From Chloroflexota bacterium (GTDB lineage Bacteria; Chloroflexota; Chloroflexia; Thermomicrobiales; JADLAZ01): a DNA stretch of 64,000 bases. Within the stretch, counting starts at the first letter, position 1; every line of letters starts with the position of its first letter. The notes under the pieces are model-generated. The model made no database searches and was not told where the DNA came from. It saw only the letters and a program-made list of their open reading frames with translations. Below, piece by piece: positions 52,919 to 63,158 of this stretch. Location: the NCBI GenBank assembly GCA_020849725.1, contig JADLAZ010000103.1:1-64000 (forward strand), given 5' to 3'. The position numbers and the translations under genes are program-made.

Positions 52919-53094
52919 TGCTCCACCGTGCGCGGACGAGAGCGTGAGTGGTGGCATGACGGCTTCCTCGCCCACCGCGGCGCGAGGATTGAGTTGAGGA
53001 TTCTTCCAGTCGAGCCACCGCTGGATCCCAAGCGCTTCGTGGTGACGCACGTGGAGGAAGCACGTCCCCGATGCGCAGCGGTGTGCCCGATCGC

Positions 53095-55326
53095 CTACGG
53101 TTCGACGGCGATGCTGTCGAGTGCAATGCCCAGCCGGCGACCATCGCGGTTGCCGGCCACCACCGCCGATGGCACGAAGGTATCGCTGCGCACCTCGACC
53201 AGCAGCGCCGCGCCGCCGGGCAGCCCCAGGCGCGACAGATCGATGACGCGCGCCTCCCACTCGCCGGTGGCGGCAAACGTGTCGACGATGGCGCCATTGA
53301 CCGCCACCTCCACCCATCGCGATGGTGGCGCGCCCAGGCGTGTGCCGTTCAGCCGCAGCGCCAGCCGGCGCGCTCCCTCGGGCGGCGCGACCAGCCGCAG
53401 CAGGCCGTTGCCATTCGTCCAGCGGAAGGTCGTGTCGCCGCTGCGCTCGGGCGGGTACATGTTCGTCAGCAGGCCGTACTCCAGGCCGCTGCCGATGTCG
53501 AGCCGGCCGACCGGTGGCGCGTCGTCCTCGCGCCACGACCAGGCGATCAGATCGGCGTCGCTGGCGCCGGCCGCGCGCAGCACCTGACGTGCTGCCTCAG
53601 CATTGCCCGCCTGCAGGTAGAGGCGCATCAGCGGCACGGCCGCGTTGACGTTGTGCGGCTGGATGGCGAGCGCAGCCTGGTAGGCGGCCATCGCGCCGGC
53701 CGTGTCGCCAAGCCGGCGGCGCGCGTCACCGAGCGCGATGTGCGGTCGCTCCGACGCGGGAAAGGCGGCTACTGCCCGCTCCAGCGCCGCCAGGCTGGCG
53801 CCGGCGTCCCACGGCCGCGCCAGCGCCGCCACCGCGGTCCAGGCCTGCATGTGCAGCGCTGGCGCCAGCCGCGGCGACCAGGCGCCGGCCGCCAGGATAG
53901 CTAGCAGCCCCACCGCCAGCAGGCTGCGCCACGGCAGCCGGCGCGCGCGCGCCCACAGCACCGGCCACGCCGCCAGCGGCAGCGCGGCGAACACGATCAT
54001 CTGTGGCTGATAGGGGATGCGAAAGCGCGCCTCGGAGTGGAACACAACACCGGACACGAGATTGGCGACGATCCAGAGCAGCAGCAGCGCTTGCAGGCGG
54101 CGCTGCGCCGGCGTTCGGCCAGCCCGCCACGGCGCCAGCGCCAGCCCGACCAGCGCCAGCCCGCTGACGGCCAGGTGCGCCAGATCGGCATAGAGGACCC
54201 AGCCGGCGCTGTCAGAGCGGTTGGTCAGGTCCTCGAAGTAGCCGCCGCCACGGGCGTAGGAGTCAAGCTCCAGATGCCAGAGGTAGAGCGCCGTCGCCGG
54301 CAGCCGCGCCAGGAAGCGGTCGGGCTGGGTCAGCAGGTTATGCAGGCCGCGCTCGGTTGCTACGCGCTGCTGCTCGATCGGGTTGGCGATGCGCACCAGG
54401 ATGGCAGCAGGATTCTCGCCCGGCAGCGCGTTGTCGCGCCACAGGTTGTAGGCGCCGATCGTATCGAGCAGCAGCCAGCCACCGTAGGTCCGGTAGTTGC
54501 GCGCCGTCCACGGCGCGATGACCAGCGCGCAGGCAGCGATGATGACCAGGCCGAGCAGGGCTGTCCGGCGCCACGCCCGCCAGCCCGCCAGCGTCAGCCA
54601 GAGCAGCGCCACGCCCAGCAGCGTCAGCCCCGACGAGCGCGTCAGCGCCGTCATCCCGATCGCCAGTCCGGCCGCCACTGCCCAGCCCAGCGCGCCCCGC
54701 GCTAGCTCCGGCCACTCCGCCCTCCCCTCCCCCGCATCCACCTGGTCCACCCCGTCCACCAAACCCCGCGCCCCACCCAGCCGCCCCAGCAGGTAGAGCG
54801 CCCCGGCCGCCAGGAAGGTGTACAACGTCTCGGTGTAGAGGAACGAGGCCGAGTGGGTGATGAGCGTCGGGTAGATGACGGCGATCGCCAGCGCGACCAG
54901 CCCGGCCGAGCGTCCCCACAGCGCCGCCGCCCAGCGCCAGACGAACCAGCACGTCGCCAGGCTCAGGCCGATCTGGACTAGATTGACCGGTCCGAGATCA
55001 TTGCCGGCGATACGAAACAACGCCCCGGCCAGCAGCGACAGCAGCGGCACCCGCTGCACGGGCAGCCAGGCCGGCGTCGGTGGGTCGACATACTGGAGGC
55101 CCTGGGCGAAGAGCAGCGCGGCGCGGTAATAATACTGCTCGTCACCGAATGGCTCGTAGCCGCGCAGTGGCCACCAGACCGCCAGCCGCAGCGCCAGCCC
55201 CAGCAGCAGCACCACTACCGGCAGCGATCGCGTCGCGACCAGGCGTGTCGCCAGCGACGCGGCGTCCGCCGGCCGGTTCTCCACCACCGCGGCTGCCCTC
55301 GCCGACGTGTCGACTGCCTGGTCCAT
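53095..55326 (-). CDS. Polyprenyl-phosphate-type membrane glycosyltransferase (GT39/ArnT-like) with TPR and C-terminal domain
   Basis: The protein is 743 residues. About eleven membrane helices span residues 38-490. The family acidic loop is GYEPFGDEQYYYRAALLFAQ, where the ED/DE pair is catalytic in PMT/ArnT enzymes. Residues about 510-590 contain TPR-like repeats (FPASERPHIALGDARRRLGD, then TAGAMAAYQAALAIQP), and the last 120 residues are a beta-rich outer domain. A repetitive VDGVDQVDAGEG stretch interrupts the membrane region near residue 193. ATG 55326 was used; GTG 55338 is an alternative. Donor and acceptor are unknown. Confidence 0.82.
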   Translation of the reverse strand: MDQAVDTSARAAAVVENRPADAASLATRLVATRSLPVVVLLLGLALRLAVWWPLRGYEPFGDEQYYYRAALLFAQGLQYVDPPTPAWLPVQRVPLLSLLAGALFRIAGNDLGPVNLVQIGLSLATCWFVWRWAAALWGRSAGLVALAIAVIYPTLITHSASFLYTETLYTFLAAGALYLLGRLGGARGLVDGVDQVDAGEGRAEWPELARGALGWAVAAGLAIGMTALTRSSGLTLLGVALLWLTLAGWRAWRRTALLGLVIIAACALVIAPWTARNYRTYGGWLLLDTIGAYNLWRDNALPGENPAAILVRIANPIEQQRVATERGLHNLLTQPDRFLARLPATALYLWHLELDSYARGGGYFEDLTNRSDSAGWVLYADLAHLAVSGLALVGLALAPWRAGRTPAQRRLQALLLLWIVANLVSGVVFHSEARFRIPYQPQMIVFAALPLAAWPVLWARARRLPWRSLLAVGLLAILAAGAWSPRLAPALHMQAWTAVAALARPWDAGASLAALERAVAAFPASERPHIALGDARRRLGDTAGAMAAYQAALAIQPHNVNAAVPLMRLYLQAGNAEAARQVLRAAGASDADLIAWSWREDDAPPVGRLDIGSGLEYGLLTNMYPPERSGDTTFRWTNGNGLLRLVAPPEGARRLALRLNGTRLGAPPSRWVEVAVNGAIVDTFAATGEWEARVIDLSRLGLPGGAALLVEVRSDTFVPSAVVAGNRDGRRLGIALDSIAVEP
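54738..54764. repeat. Three 9-base CCAC-led repeats inside a coding region (copy 2)
   Basis: CCACCTGGT, CCACCCCGT and CCACCAAAC lie in tandem in the glycosyltransferase gene. They are read in frame as the VDG-VDQ-VDA stretch on the minus strand. The sequence resembles the non-coding copy at 49845-49871. Confidence 0.55.
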
Positions 55327-55571
55327 GCTGGTTCTCACCGGTCAGCGCAGGGATGGCCTGTCGCGCCCTGTCGTGCCGGATGATAGCACGTCGCTCGCGC
55401 CTCCCGTCCCACGGGGCGTCGCCGGTACGCGTGTGCCGCCCGACCGTCCGGGCCAGTGACGGCCGGTGCGCGTCGCCCACCGGTATGCTACGATCTGGAT
55501 CGATGAACGATCGCTGCGTCCGGACATCGCCCGAACTCCACTGCCCGTTGGCTCGCAGCACGGCATTGTCG

Positions 55572-57395
55572 ATGGTTGCACGCCTGTCGCGCCTGCTGAT
55601 ATTGGTGCTGCTGACTGGATCGCTGCCCATTGCCGCGCCGACTCAGGCCGCGCCCCTGCCCTGGCGCGTGACTGAATTCGTGGTTGGATCAGCCGGCGAT
55701 GAGCAGTTCGCGCCGGCCGCCTCCGGTGCGCTCGTCGTCTGGTCGGAGCAGCACGACACCGGCGCCGTCCTGCGTGGCAAGCACCTACTCACCGGCGCCG
55801 ATCTCGACATCGCCACCGCCCGAGTCGATCCGCTGGCCGTGCGCGAGAGCAAGCTGGCGCCGGCAGTGAGCGGCAGCGTCGTCGTGTGGCAAAATCGGGG
55901 CACCAACGCCGACGGCTCGACCTTCGATCGCATCATGGGCCGCGATCTCGCCCACCCGGACATGGCGCCGTTCGCCATCGCCTCCACGCGCAGTGGCCAA
56001 TTGCGCCCGGCCATCGCCGGCAACACTGTCGTCTGGGCCGACAACCGGCGCGGCAACTGGGACATCTTCGGCTACGACCTGGCGGCGCAGCGGGAGTTCG
56101 TCGTCACTACCCGGCCGGGCGACCAACTCTGGCCGGCGATCAGCGGCGAGGTCGTCGTCTGGGCCGACGAGGGCGACGGCGTGTGGCGCATCGGCGGCAA
56201 GAACCTGGCCACCGGCCAGGAGGTCAGTCTGCCGAGCGCCGCCGGCAACCAGACCGCGCCGGCCATCAGCGGCCGGCTCGTCGTCTGGGAAGACACCCGC
56301 GCCGGTCGCAATCTCTTCGACATTTATGGCTACGACCTGGAGCGGCAACAGGAGTTCATCGTCTCGCGCGCCGCCGACTACCAGGTCCGCCCGACCGTCG
56401 CCGGCGACCTGATCGTCTGGGAAGATTACCGCAGCGGCGAGCGCGACCTGTGGGCCTACGACGTGCGTGCTGGACGCGAGTTCGCGATCGTCGCCGCGCC
56501 CGGCATCCAGTGGCAACCAGCGCTGGCCGGCAACCTGCTGGTCTGGTCCGATGCCCGGGCCGGCGCGTTCGCCGTCGGTGGCGCCTGGCTGCGCAAGGGC
56601 ACGCTCGAGCCGGCCGCCTCCGACCCGGCCTTCGCCGCGCTCTGGCGCGTGGCCGATGCGCCGGTCGCCGAGCGCGAGGTCCAGCGCACCTGGCAATGGG
56701 GACCGACCCCGTTCGCTACTGGCCTCGAGGACTACGCCGAGGCGCCCGGCGGCAAGCGCCTGGTCTCCTATTTTGACAAGTCCAGGATGGAGATCACGAA
56801 CCCGCGCGGCAATGCCGCCAGCCCCTGGTACATCACCACCGGTCACCTGGCCAAGGAGATGATCAGCGGCCAGATGCAGATCGGTCACGATCTGTATGAG
56901 CCGCTGGCGCCGGCCGATATCCCCGTCGCCGGCGACCTCGGTGACCTGCTCGGGCCGACCTACGCTAGCCTGGCCAGCCTGCGCCAGCGGCCGCCTGGCG
57001 CCGTCGGCGCGACCGTGACCGAGGCGATCGACCGGGCCGGCAACGTGCGGACGATCAAGCCACCAGCGGCGGTGCCGCTCACCTATCTGGTGTCGGAGAC
57101 GAGCCATGCCATCGCCGAACCATTCTGGCGCTTCCTGACCAGCGAGGGCGTCACCCGGCGCGGCGGCGCGTCCGTCAGTGGCCGGCTGTTCGAGCCAACG
57201 TTCTTCGCCACTGGCTGGCCGATCACTGAACCGTACTGGACGCGCGTCGCCGTCGACGGCCGGCCGACCGATGTCCTGATCCAGGCGTTCGAGCGGCGCG
57301 TGCTGACCTACACGCCGACCAACGTGGCTGCCTGGCGCGTGGAGATGGGCAATGTCGGCCGCCACTACCACGCCTGGCGGCATGGCCGGGCATGA
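55572..57395 (+). CDS. Secreted beta-propeller protein with a C-terminal domain of unknown function
   Basis: The protein is 607 residues from ATG 55572. A signal peptide (VARLSRLLILVLLTGSLPIA, cut after PTQA) is followed by six or seven propeller blades of the pattern PAISG-x-VVW-x-D-x-R, for example RPAIAGNTVVWADNRRGNWD and APAISGRLVVWEDTRAG. Residues about 360-607 are a second domain with RLVSYFDKSRMEITNPRGNA and FERRVLTYTPTNVAAWRVEM. I recall that domain from Chloroflexota secreted proteins, but it has no function. ATG 55503 is an alternative start; the extended -10 TGCTACGAT (55486-55494) makes it nearly leaderless and therefore less likely. Confidence 0.78.
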   Translation: MVARLSRLLILVLLTGSLPIAAPTQAAPLPWRVTEFVVGSAGDEQFAPAASGALVVWSEQHDTGAVLRGKHLLTGADLDIATARVDPLAVRESKLAPAVSGSVVVWQNRGTNADGSTFDRIMGRDLAHPDMAPFAIASTRSGQLRPAIAGNTVVWADNRRGNWDIFGYDLAAQREFVVTTRPGDQLWPAISGEVVVWADEGDGVWRIGGKNLATGQEVSLPSAAGNQTAPAISGRLVVWEDTRAGRNLFDIYGYDLERQQEFIVSRAADYQVRPTVAGDLIVWEDYRSGERDLWAYDVRAGREFAIVAAPGIQWQPALAGNLLVWSDARAGAFAVGGAWLRKGTLEPAASDPAFAALWRVADAPVAEREVQRTWQWGPTPFATGLEDYAEAPGGKRLVSYFDKSRMEITNPRGNAASPWYITTGHLAKEMISGQMQIGHDLYEPLAPADIPVAGDLGDLLGPTYASLASLRQRPPGAVGATVTEAIDRAGNVRTIKPPAAVPLTYLVSETSHAIAEPFWRFLTSEGVTRRGGASVSGRLFEPTFFATGWPITEPYWTRVAVDGRPTDVLIQAFERRVLTYTPTNVAAWRVEMGNVGRHYHAWRHGRA

Positions 57396-57467
57396 CGGGC
57401 CGGGCGTGGACGCGCACCTTGTCTTCAAAGAGATGAGACAACACGCGGCGGCCGGCACGGGGCCAAA

Positions 57468-57995
57468 TCACGACGCGGCGCGGGCGACGCCACAGTGCGG
57501 GCAGAAGCGCCAACTCGGGTCGAGCACGGCGCCGCACTGGCGGCACGGAGCGGCCTGCCGAGCGGCAGCCTCGCGCTCGACCAGGCCACGCACCTTCTCA
57601 GTGGTTGCCCCCAGGTCGGTCAGCACGCGCGAGCCGATCCCCTCGTGTTGCTGGGCGATGCCGAGCAGCAGGTGGTCGGTGTCTACGGCCGCCGCGCCGA
57701 GCCGCCGAGCCGCCGCCTCAGCCCGGACCAGTGCGCTCGAGGCGCTGTCAGTGAGCGGTAGCTCACCCTCGATCGGCCGGCTCGTGCCGGGCATGAGATC
57801 CGCGACCGCCGCCCGCACCGTCGCTAGCTCCAGATGCAGCGCCGTCTGGATTGCCGCCACACCATCACCCGTCGCCAGCACCGCCAGCAACAGATGCTCA
57901 CTGCCGATGCGGCGGTGACCCAACTGGCGCGCCTCTTCCTGAGCGCGCGCCACGGCTGTCACCAGCGCCGCCGTCCGCGGCATCGGGGTCGCCAT
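57468..57995 (-). CDS. Stand-alone Clp N-domain protein with C-terminal zinc ribbon
   Basis: The protein is 175 residues. Residues about 5-145 are two Clp_N repeats (AQEEARQLGHRRIGSEHLLL and RLGAAAVDTDHLLLGIAQQH), the substrate/adaptor-binding domain of ClpC/ClpB. No AAA+ module follows. The last 25 residues are a zinc ribbon, CRQCG and CPHCG. Short Clp_N proteins are seen in several phyla, with a ClpC-adaptor role suspected. The zinc ribbon addition is less usual. No clp gene is adjacent. Confidence 0.82.
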   Translation of the reverse strand: MATPMPRTAALVTAVARAQEEARQLGHRRIGSEHLLLAVLATGDGVAAIQTALHLELATVRAAVADLMPGTSRPIEGELPLTDSASSALVRAEAAARRLGAAAVDTDHLLLGIAQQHEGIGSRVLTDLGATTEKVRGLVEREAAARQAAPCRQCGAVLDPSWRFCPHCGVARAAS

Positions 57996-58063
57996 CGCTG
58001 CTCCCCTCCTACTATCCTGGCTGTTGATCTAACTCTACCACCGGCCTCGACCCTGGGCTGTGC

Positions 58064-58069
58064 TACACT
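58064..58069 (+). promoter_or_regulatory. Extended -10 for the Gfo/Idh/MocA-cupin genes
   Basis: TACACT (58064-58069) is preceded by TGC (58061-58063). A -35 at the usual distance is not evident. The leader to the ATG at 58107 is about 30 bases. Confidence 0.4.
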
Positions 58070-58106
58070 GGGCTTCCCGCGACGACTTCGCTTTTGAGGA
58101 GGAGCC

Positions 58107-59198
58107 ATGACGCAACGTATCCGGATGGGCATGATCGGCTGCGGCGCGATCGCGCAGGTCCAGCACTTGCCGCACCTGCGCGAGCTGGACGATGAGTTCG
58201 AGATCGCCGGTCTGTGCGACCTGTCGCCGAGCCTGCTGGCGCACCTGGGCGACGAGTACGGCGTGCCGTCTGAGCGCCGCTTCACTGACTACCGCGACCT
58301 GGTGCGGTCCGATATCGACGCCGTCATCGTCTGTCCGTCCGGCACGCACTCGACGCCCAGCATCGCCGCTGCGGAGGCCGGCAAGCACGTGCTGGTGGAG
58401 AAGCCGATGTGTGTGACGGTGCGCGAGGCCGAGGCGATGGTCACGGCTGCTGACCGCGCCGGCGTCGTGCTGCAGGTCGGCTACATGAAGCGCCACGAGC
58501 CAGCCTACCAGTTCGCCGCCGCCCGCGTGCGCGCGATGGCCGACGTGCGCTTTGTCCAGGTCAATCACCTCCACCCCGACAACTCACTGCACACGGCCGA
58601 GTTCAAGATCCGCACGGCGGCCGACTTTCCGGCCGGCGCGGGCGAAGCGATCCGGGCCGAGAATCGGCGCCTCGTGGCCGAGGCGCTCGGCCGCGACGAC
58701 CTGCCGGCCGCGATCACCACCGCCTTCAACGTCGTGCTGGGCAGCTTCATCCACGATATCGGCAACCTGCACGGCTGCTTCGGCCCGCCCGAGCGGGTGG
58801 TGTCGACCGAGATCTGGGCCGAGGGGCGCGGCATCACGACCGTGCTTCAGTACCCCGGCGATGTGCGCGCCGTCTGCACCTGGGTCGATCTACCGGAACT
58901 GTGGGACTTCAAAGAGACACTGGAGGTCTATGGCTCGCGCGACCGCGTGCTGGTCTCGTTCCCGACCGGCTTCGCCCGTGGCCTGCCCTCCTATGTCACC
59001 GTGCAGGGCATCGAAGCCGACGGCATGCCGCGCCGCAGCGAGTACGCCTGGCACGACAACCCGTTCAAGCTCGAAGTGCAGCACTTCCGCGACTGCATCC
59101 TGAGCGGCCGCCAGCCGAGTACGCCCGGGCGCGACGCCGTCCACGACATCGCGCTGGTGCGCGACATCATCCTGGCCCACCTGCGCGCTGCCGGCTGA
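58107..59198 (+). CDS. Gfo/Idh/MocA-family oxidoreductase (second)
   Basis: The protein is 363 residues. The NAD(P) fold is MGMIGCGAIAQVQHLPHLRE, and the family motif is EAGKHVLVEKPMCVTVREAE, with the catalytic Lys of EKP intact, unlike the copy at 34.9 kb. The substrate domain contains VVLGSFIHDIGNLHGCFG. GAGGAGGA precedes ATG 58107. A cupin follows after 113 bases, suggesting a sugar or cyclitol step; substrate unknown. Confidence 0.86.
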   Translation: MTQRIRMGMIGCGAIAQVQHLPHLRELDDEFEIAGLCDLSPSLLAHLGDEYGVPSERRFTDYRDLVRSDIDAVIVCPSGTHSTPSIAAAEAGKHVLVEKPMCVTVREAEAMVTAADRAGVVLQVGYMKRHEPAYQFAAARVRAMADVRFVQVNHLHPDNSLHTAEFKIRTAADFPAGAGEAIRAENRRLVAEALGRDDLPAAITTAFNVVLGSFIHDIGNLHGCFGPPERVVSTEIWAEGRGITTVLQYPGDVRAVCTWVDLPELWDFKETLEVYGSRDRVLVSFPTGFARGLPSYVTVQGIEADGMPRRSEYAWHDNPFKLEVQHFRDCILSGRQPSTPGRDAVHDIALVRDIILAHLRAAG

Positions 59199-59311
59199 CC
59201 TGGCCGCCGTGACTGGAGCCGAGGCTTCCGCCGGACGTCAGCGCGCGAGGTGATGCCCAATCCGGAACCGGCGCGATCTCACGCGAGCGACACGCCACCC
59301 AAGGAGGCGCC

Positions 59312-59962
59312 ATGCCCTTCCAGGTCTACGACTACCGCACCGACTTGCTCAATATGCTGATCACGCCGGAGATCCGCGGGCGCTTTCTGCGGTTCGAGCC
59401 TGGTCAGGTCGCGCAACGACATAGCCACGATCTTGGCCACGAGATCTTCCTGATCCTCGAGGGCGAGTGCGAGATGGAGATCGACGGCCACCGGGCGCGG
59501 CTCGGGCCAGGCCAGCTCTGCTACGCCTACGCGCACGAGATGCACCAGGCCAGCAATCCCGGCGAGACGCCGATGGTCATGTACCTGTCGGTCACGCCGC
59601 ACATCGAGCCGACGCACACGATGTACGACCCGGATACCGGCGCGCGTCTGCCGCCGCGCTACAATCTGCCGACCGCGTTCGACAAGGCCGACCCGCCGAC
59701 TGGCGCCCCGACCACCGACCTGGCCGAGCGCTTCCTGGCGGCGGCGCGGGCGCTGGCCGACCAGACGGCCTCTGCCAACACCGGCCAGGCAGCCGCGGTG
59801 GCCGCGCTGAACCTGGCCGACGCGGCCGGCGATCGGGTCGCCTTGAAGGCGGCGATGGACGCACTCTGGGCCGACGTCTACGCCACCTTGCGCGCCGTCA
59901 GCGCCCTGAGCGCCGCCTGGAACGACCTTGCGCCTCGCGCCGCCGACACAGCGAGCGGGTGA
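59312..59962 (+). CDS. Cupin-domain protein with helical C-terminal part
   Basis: The protein is 216 residues. The N-terminal cupin has motif 1 AQRHSHDLGHEIFLILEGE and motif 2 GPGQLCYAYAHEMHQASN, with His/Glu metal ligands. Residues about 120-216 are an Ala-rich helical region. GGAGG precedes ATG 59312. It is likely in a unit with the oxidoreductase upstream. Function is unassigned. Confidence 0.8.
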   Translation: MPFQVYDYRTDLLNMLITPEIRGRFLRFEPGQVAQRHSHDLGHEIFLILEGECEMEIDGHRARLGPGQLCYAYAHEMHQASNPGETPMVMYLSVTPHIEPTHTMYDPDTGARLPPRYNLPTAFDKADPPTGAPTTDLAERFLAAARALADQTASANTGQAAAVAALNLADAAGDRVALKAAMDALWADVYATLRAVSALSAAWNDLAPRAADTASG

Positions 59963-60168
59963 CGGGATCGGGAACCTCGGATCAAGGACCGTTCACGGGG
60001 CGGCGATGCATCCGTATCGCCCATATAGCTCGCAGCCGCGGCCGCATGGTGGTGGGCGCGAGGCAGTCAGACCCGGTGCTAATCACGAGGGCACGTGTCG
60101 GTATGGGCGTCCAGTAGCCCAGACAGCGGCTGGAAGCCGTCGCGCTGGCATCGCCGGCTTTCAAGCCC

Positions 60169-60197
60169 TGGACAATCCCGCGTCAGGCTGATAGACT
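60169..60197 (+). promoter_or_regulatory. Promoter of the rrf2-suf operon
   Basis: TGGACA (60169-60174), a 17-base spacer and TAGACT (60192-60197) match five and four consensus bases. The expected start point is near 60204, inside the inverted repeat that follows at once. Confidence 0.6.
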
Positions 60198-60222
60198 AAT
60201 TCCGACACACGGACTCGGAATT
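60198..60222. promoter_or_regulatory. Operator candidate of the rrf2-suf operon (8-bp inverted repeat)
   Basis: AATTCCGA (60198-60205) and TCGGAATT (60215-60222) are exact complements with a 9-base spacer. The repeat starts at the base after the -10 box and ends 20 bases before the regulator's ATG. Size and place fit autoregulation by the Rrf2 protein. Confidence 0.65.
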
Positions 60223-60241
60223 GTTCCGGGGAGCGGTGAGG

Positions 60242-60823
60242 ATGAAGTTCTCGGCCAGAGGCGAATACGGGGTGCGGGTCATGGTCGGCCTGGCGCGGCA
60301 CTACGGCGCCGGGCCACGGTCGCTGGCGGAGATCGCCGCCCAGGAGCGCATGCCACTGCATTTCCTCGAGCAGATCATTGCCGAGTTGCGCGTGGCCGGC
60401 CTGGTCACCGCCCGGCGTGGCCGGCGCGGCGGCTACGAGCTCAGCCGGCCGCCGCAGGCGATCCGCATGGGTGAGATCGTCGGCCTGCTGGAGGGCGGCA
60501 TCTCACCGATGGTCTGCATCCCCGGCAATCCGGCGCTGGCCGATGACGTGATCTGCGCTCACCAGGACTACTGCACCACGCGCGTGCTGTGGCTGCGCGT
60601 GCGCGACAGCATCGTCCAGGTGCTGGAGACGACGACGCTGGCCGACCTGATGCCAGGCGCGGTCGTGCCGGCCGACGCGCCGGCGCCAGCGCCGCTTCCA
60701 TTCCTGGCGCAGCCGGTGCTGGCCGACTGCCACGACCTGCTTCCAATCGGGCCGAAACCGGCTCAGGCGCGCGTCCAATCGATCCCAGTGGACACGCCCC
60801 AGCGCGGGGTGACCGGAGTCTGA
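60242..60823 (+). CDS. Rrf2-family Fe-S-type regulator of the suf operon
   Basis: The protein is 193 residues. The winged helix ([40 protein letters not shown]) is followed by Cys92, Cys105 and Cys111, likely cluster ligands; E. coli IscR uses Cys92, Cys98 and Cys104. The wider first spacing is notable. The C-terminal 50 residues are a Pro/Ala-rich tail. ATG 60242 has GGGGAG about ten bases up. sufC follows, so it probably senses Fe-S status and controls its own operon. Confidence 0.88.
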   Translation: MKFSARGEYGVRVMVGLARHYGAGPRSLAEIAAQERMPLHFLEQIIAELRVAGLVTARRGRRGGYELSRPPQAIRMGEIVGLLEGGISPMVCIPGNPALADDVICAHQDYCTTRVLWLRVRDSIVQVLETTTLADLMPGAVVPADAPAPAPLPFLAQPVLADCHDLLPIGPKPAQARVQSIPVDTPQRGVTGV

Positions 60824-60843
60824 TGAGGAGGGCGAACACAATC

Positions 60844-61629
<786 letters not shown>

Positions 61630-61632
61630 CAG

Positions 61633-63054
<1,422 letters not shown>

Positions 63055-63158
63055 TCGACACAGCAGGGTCGGATTTCGGATAACATAGGGGCGCTGGCGG
63101 GCGGTCGCCGCTCGCCAGCCACGCCCCGCCCGCGTCACGCGGGTGTGAGGAGGGATGC

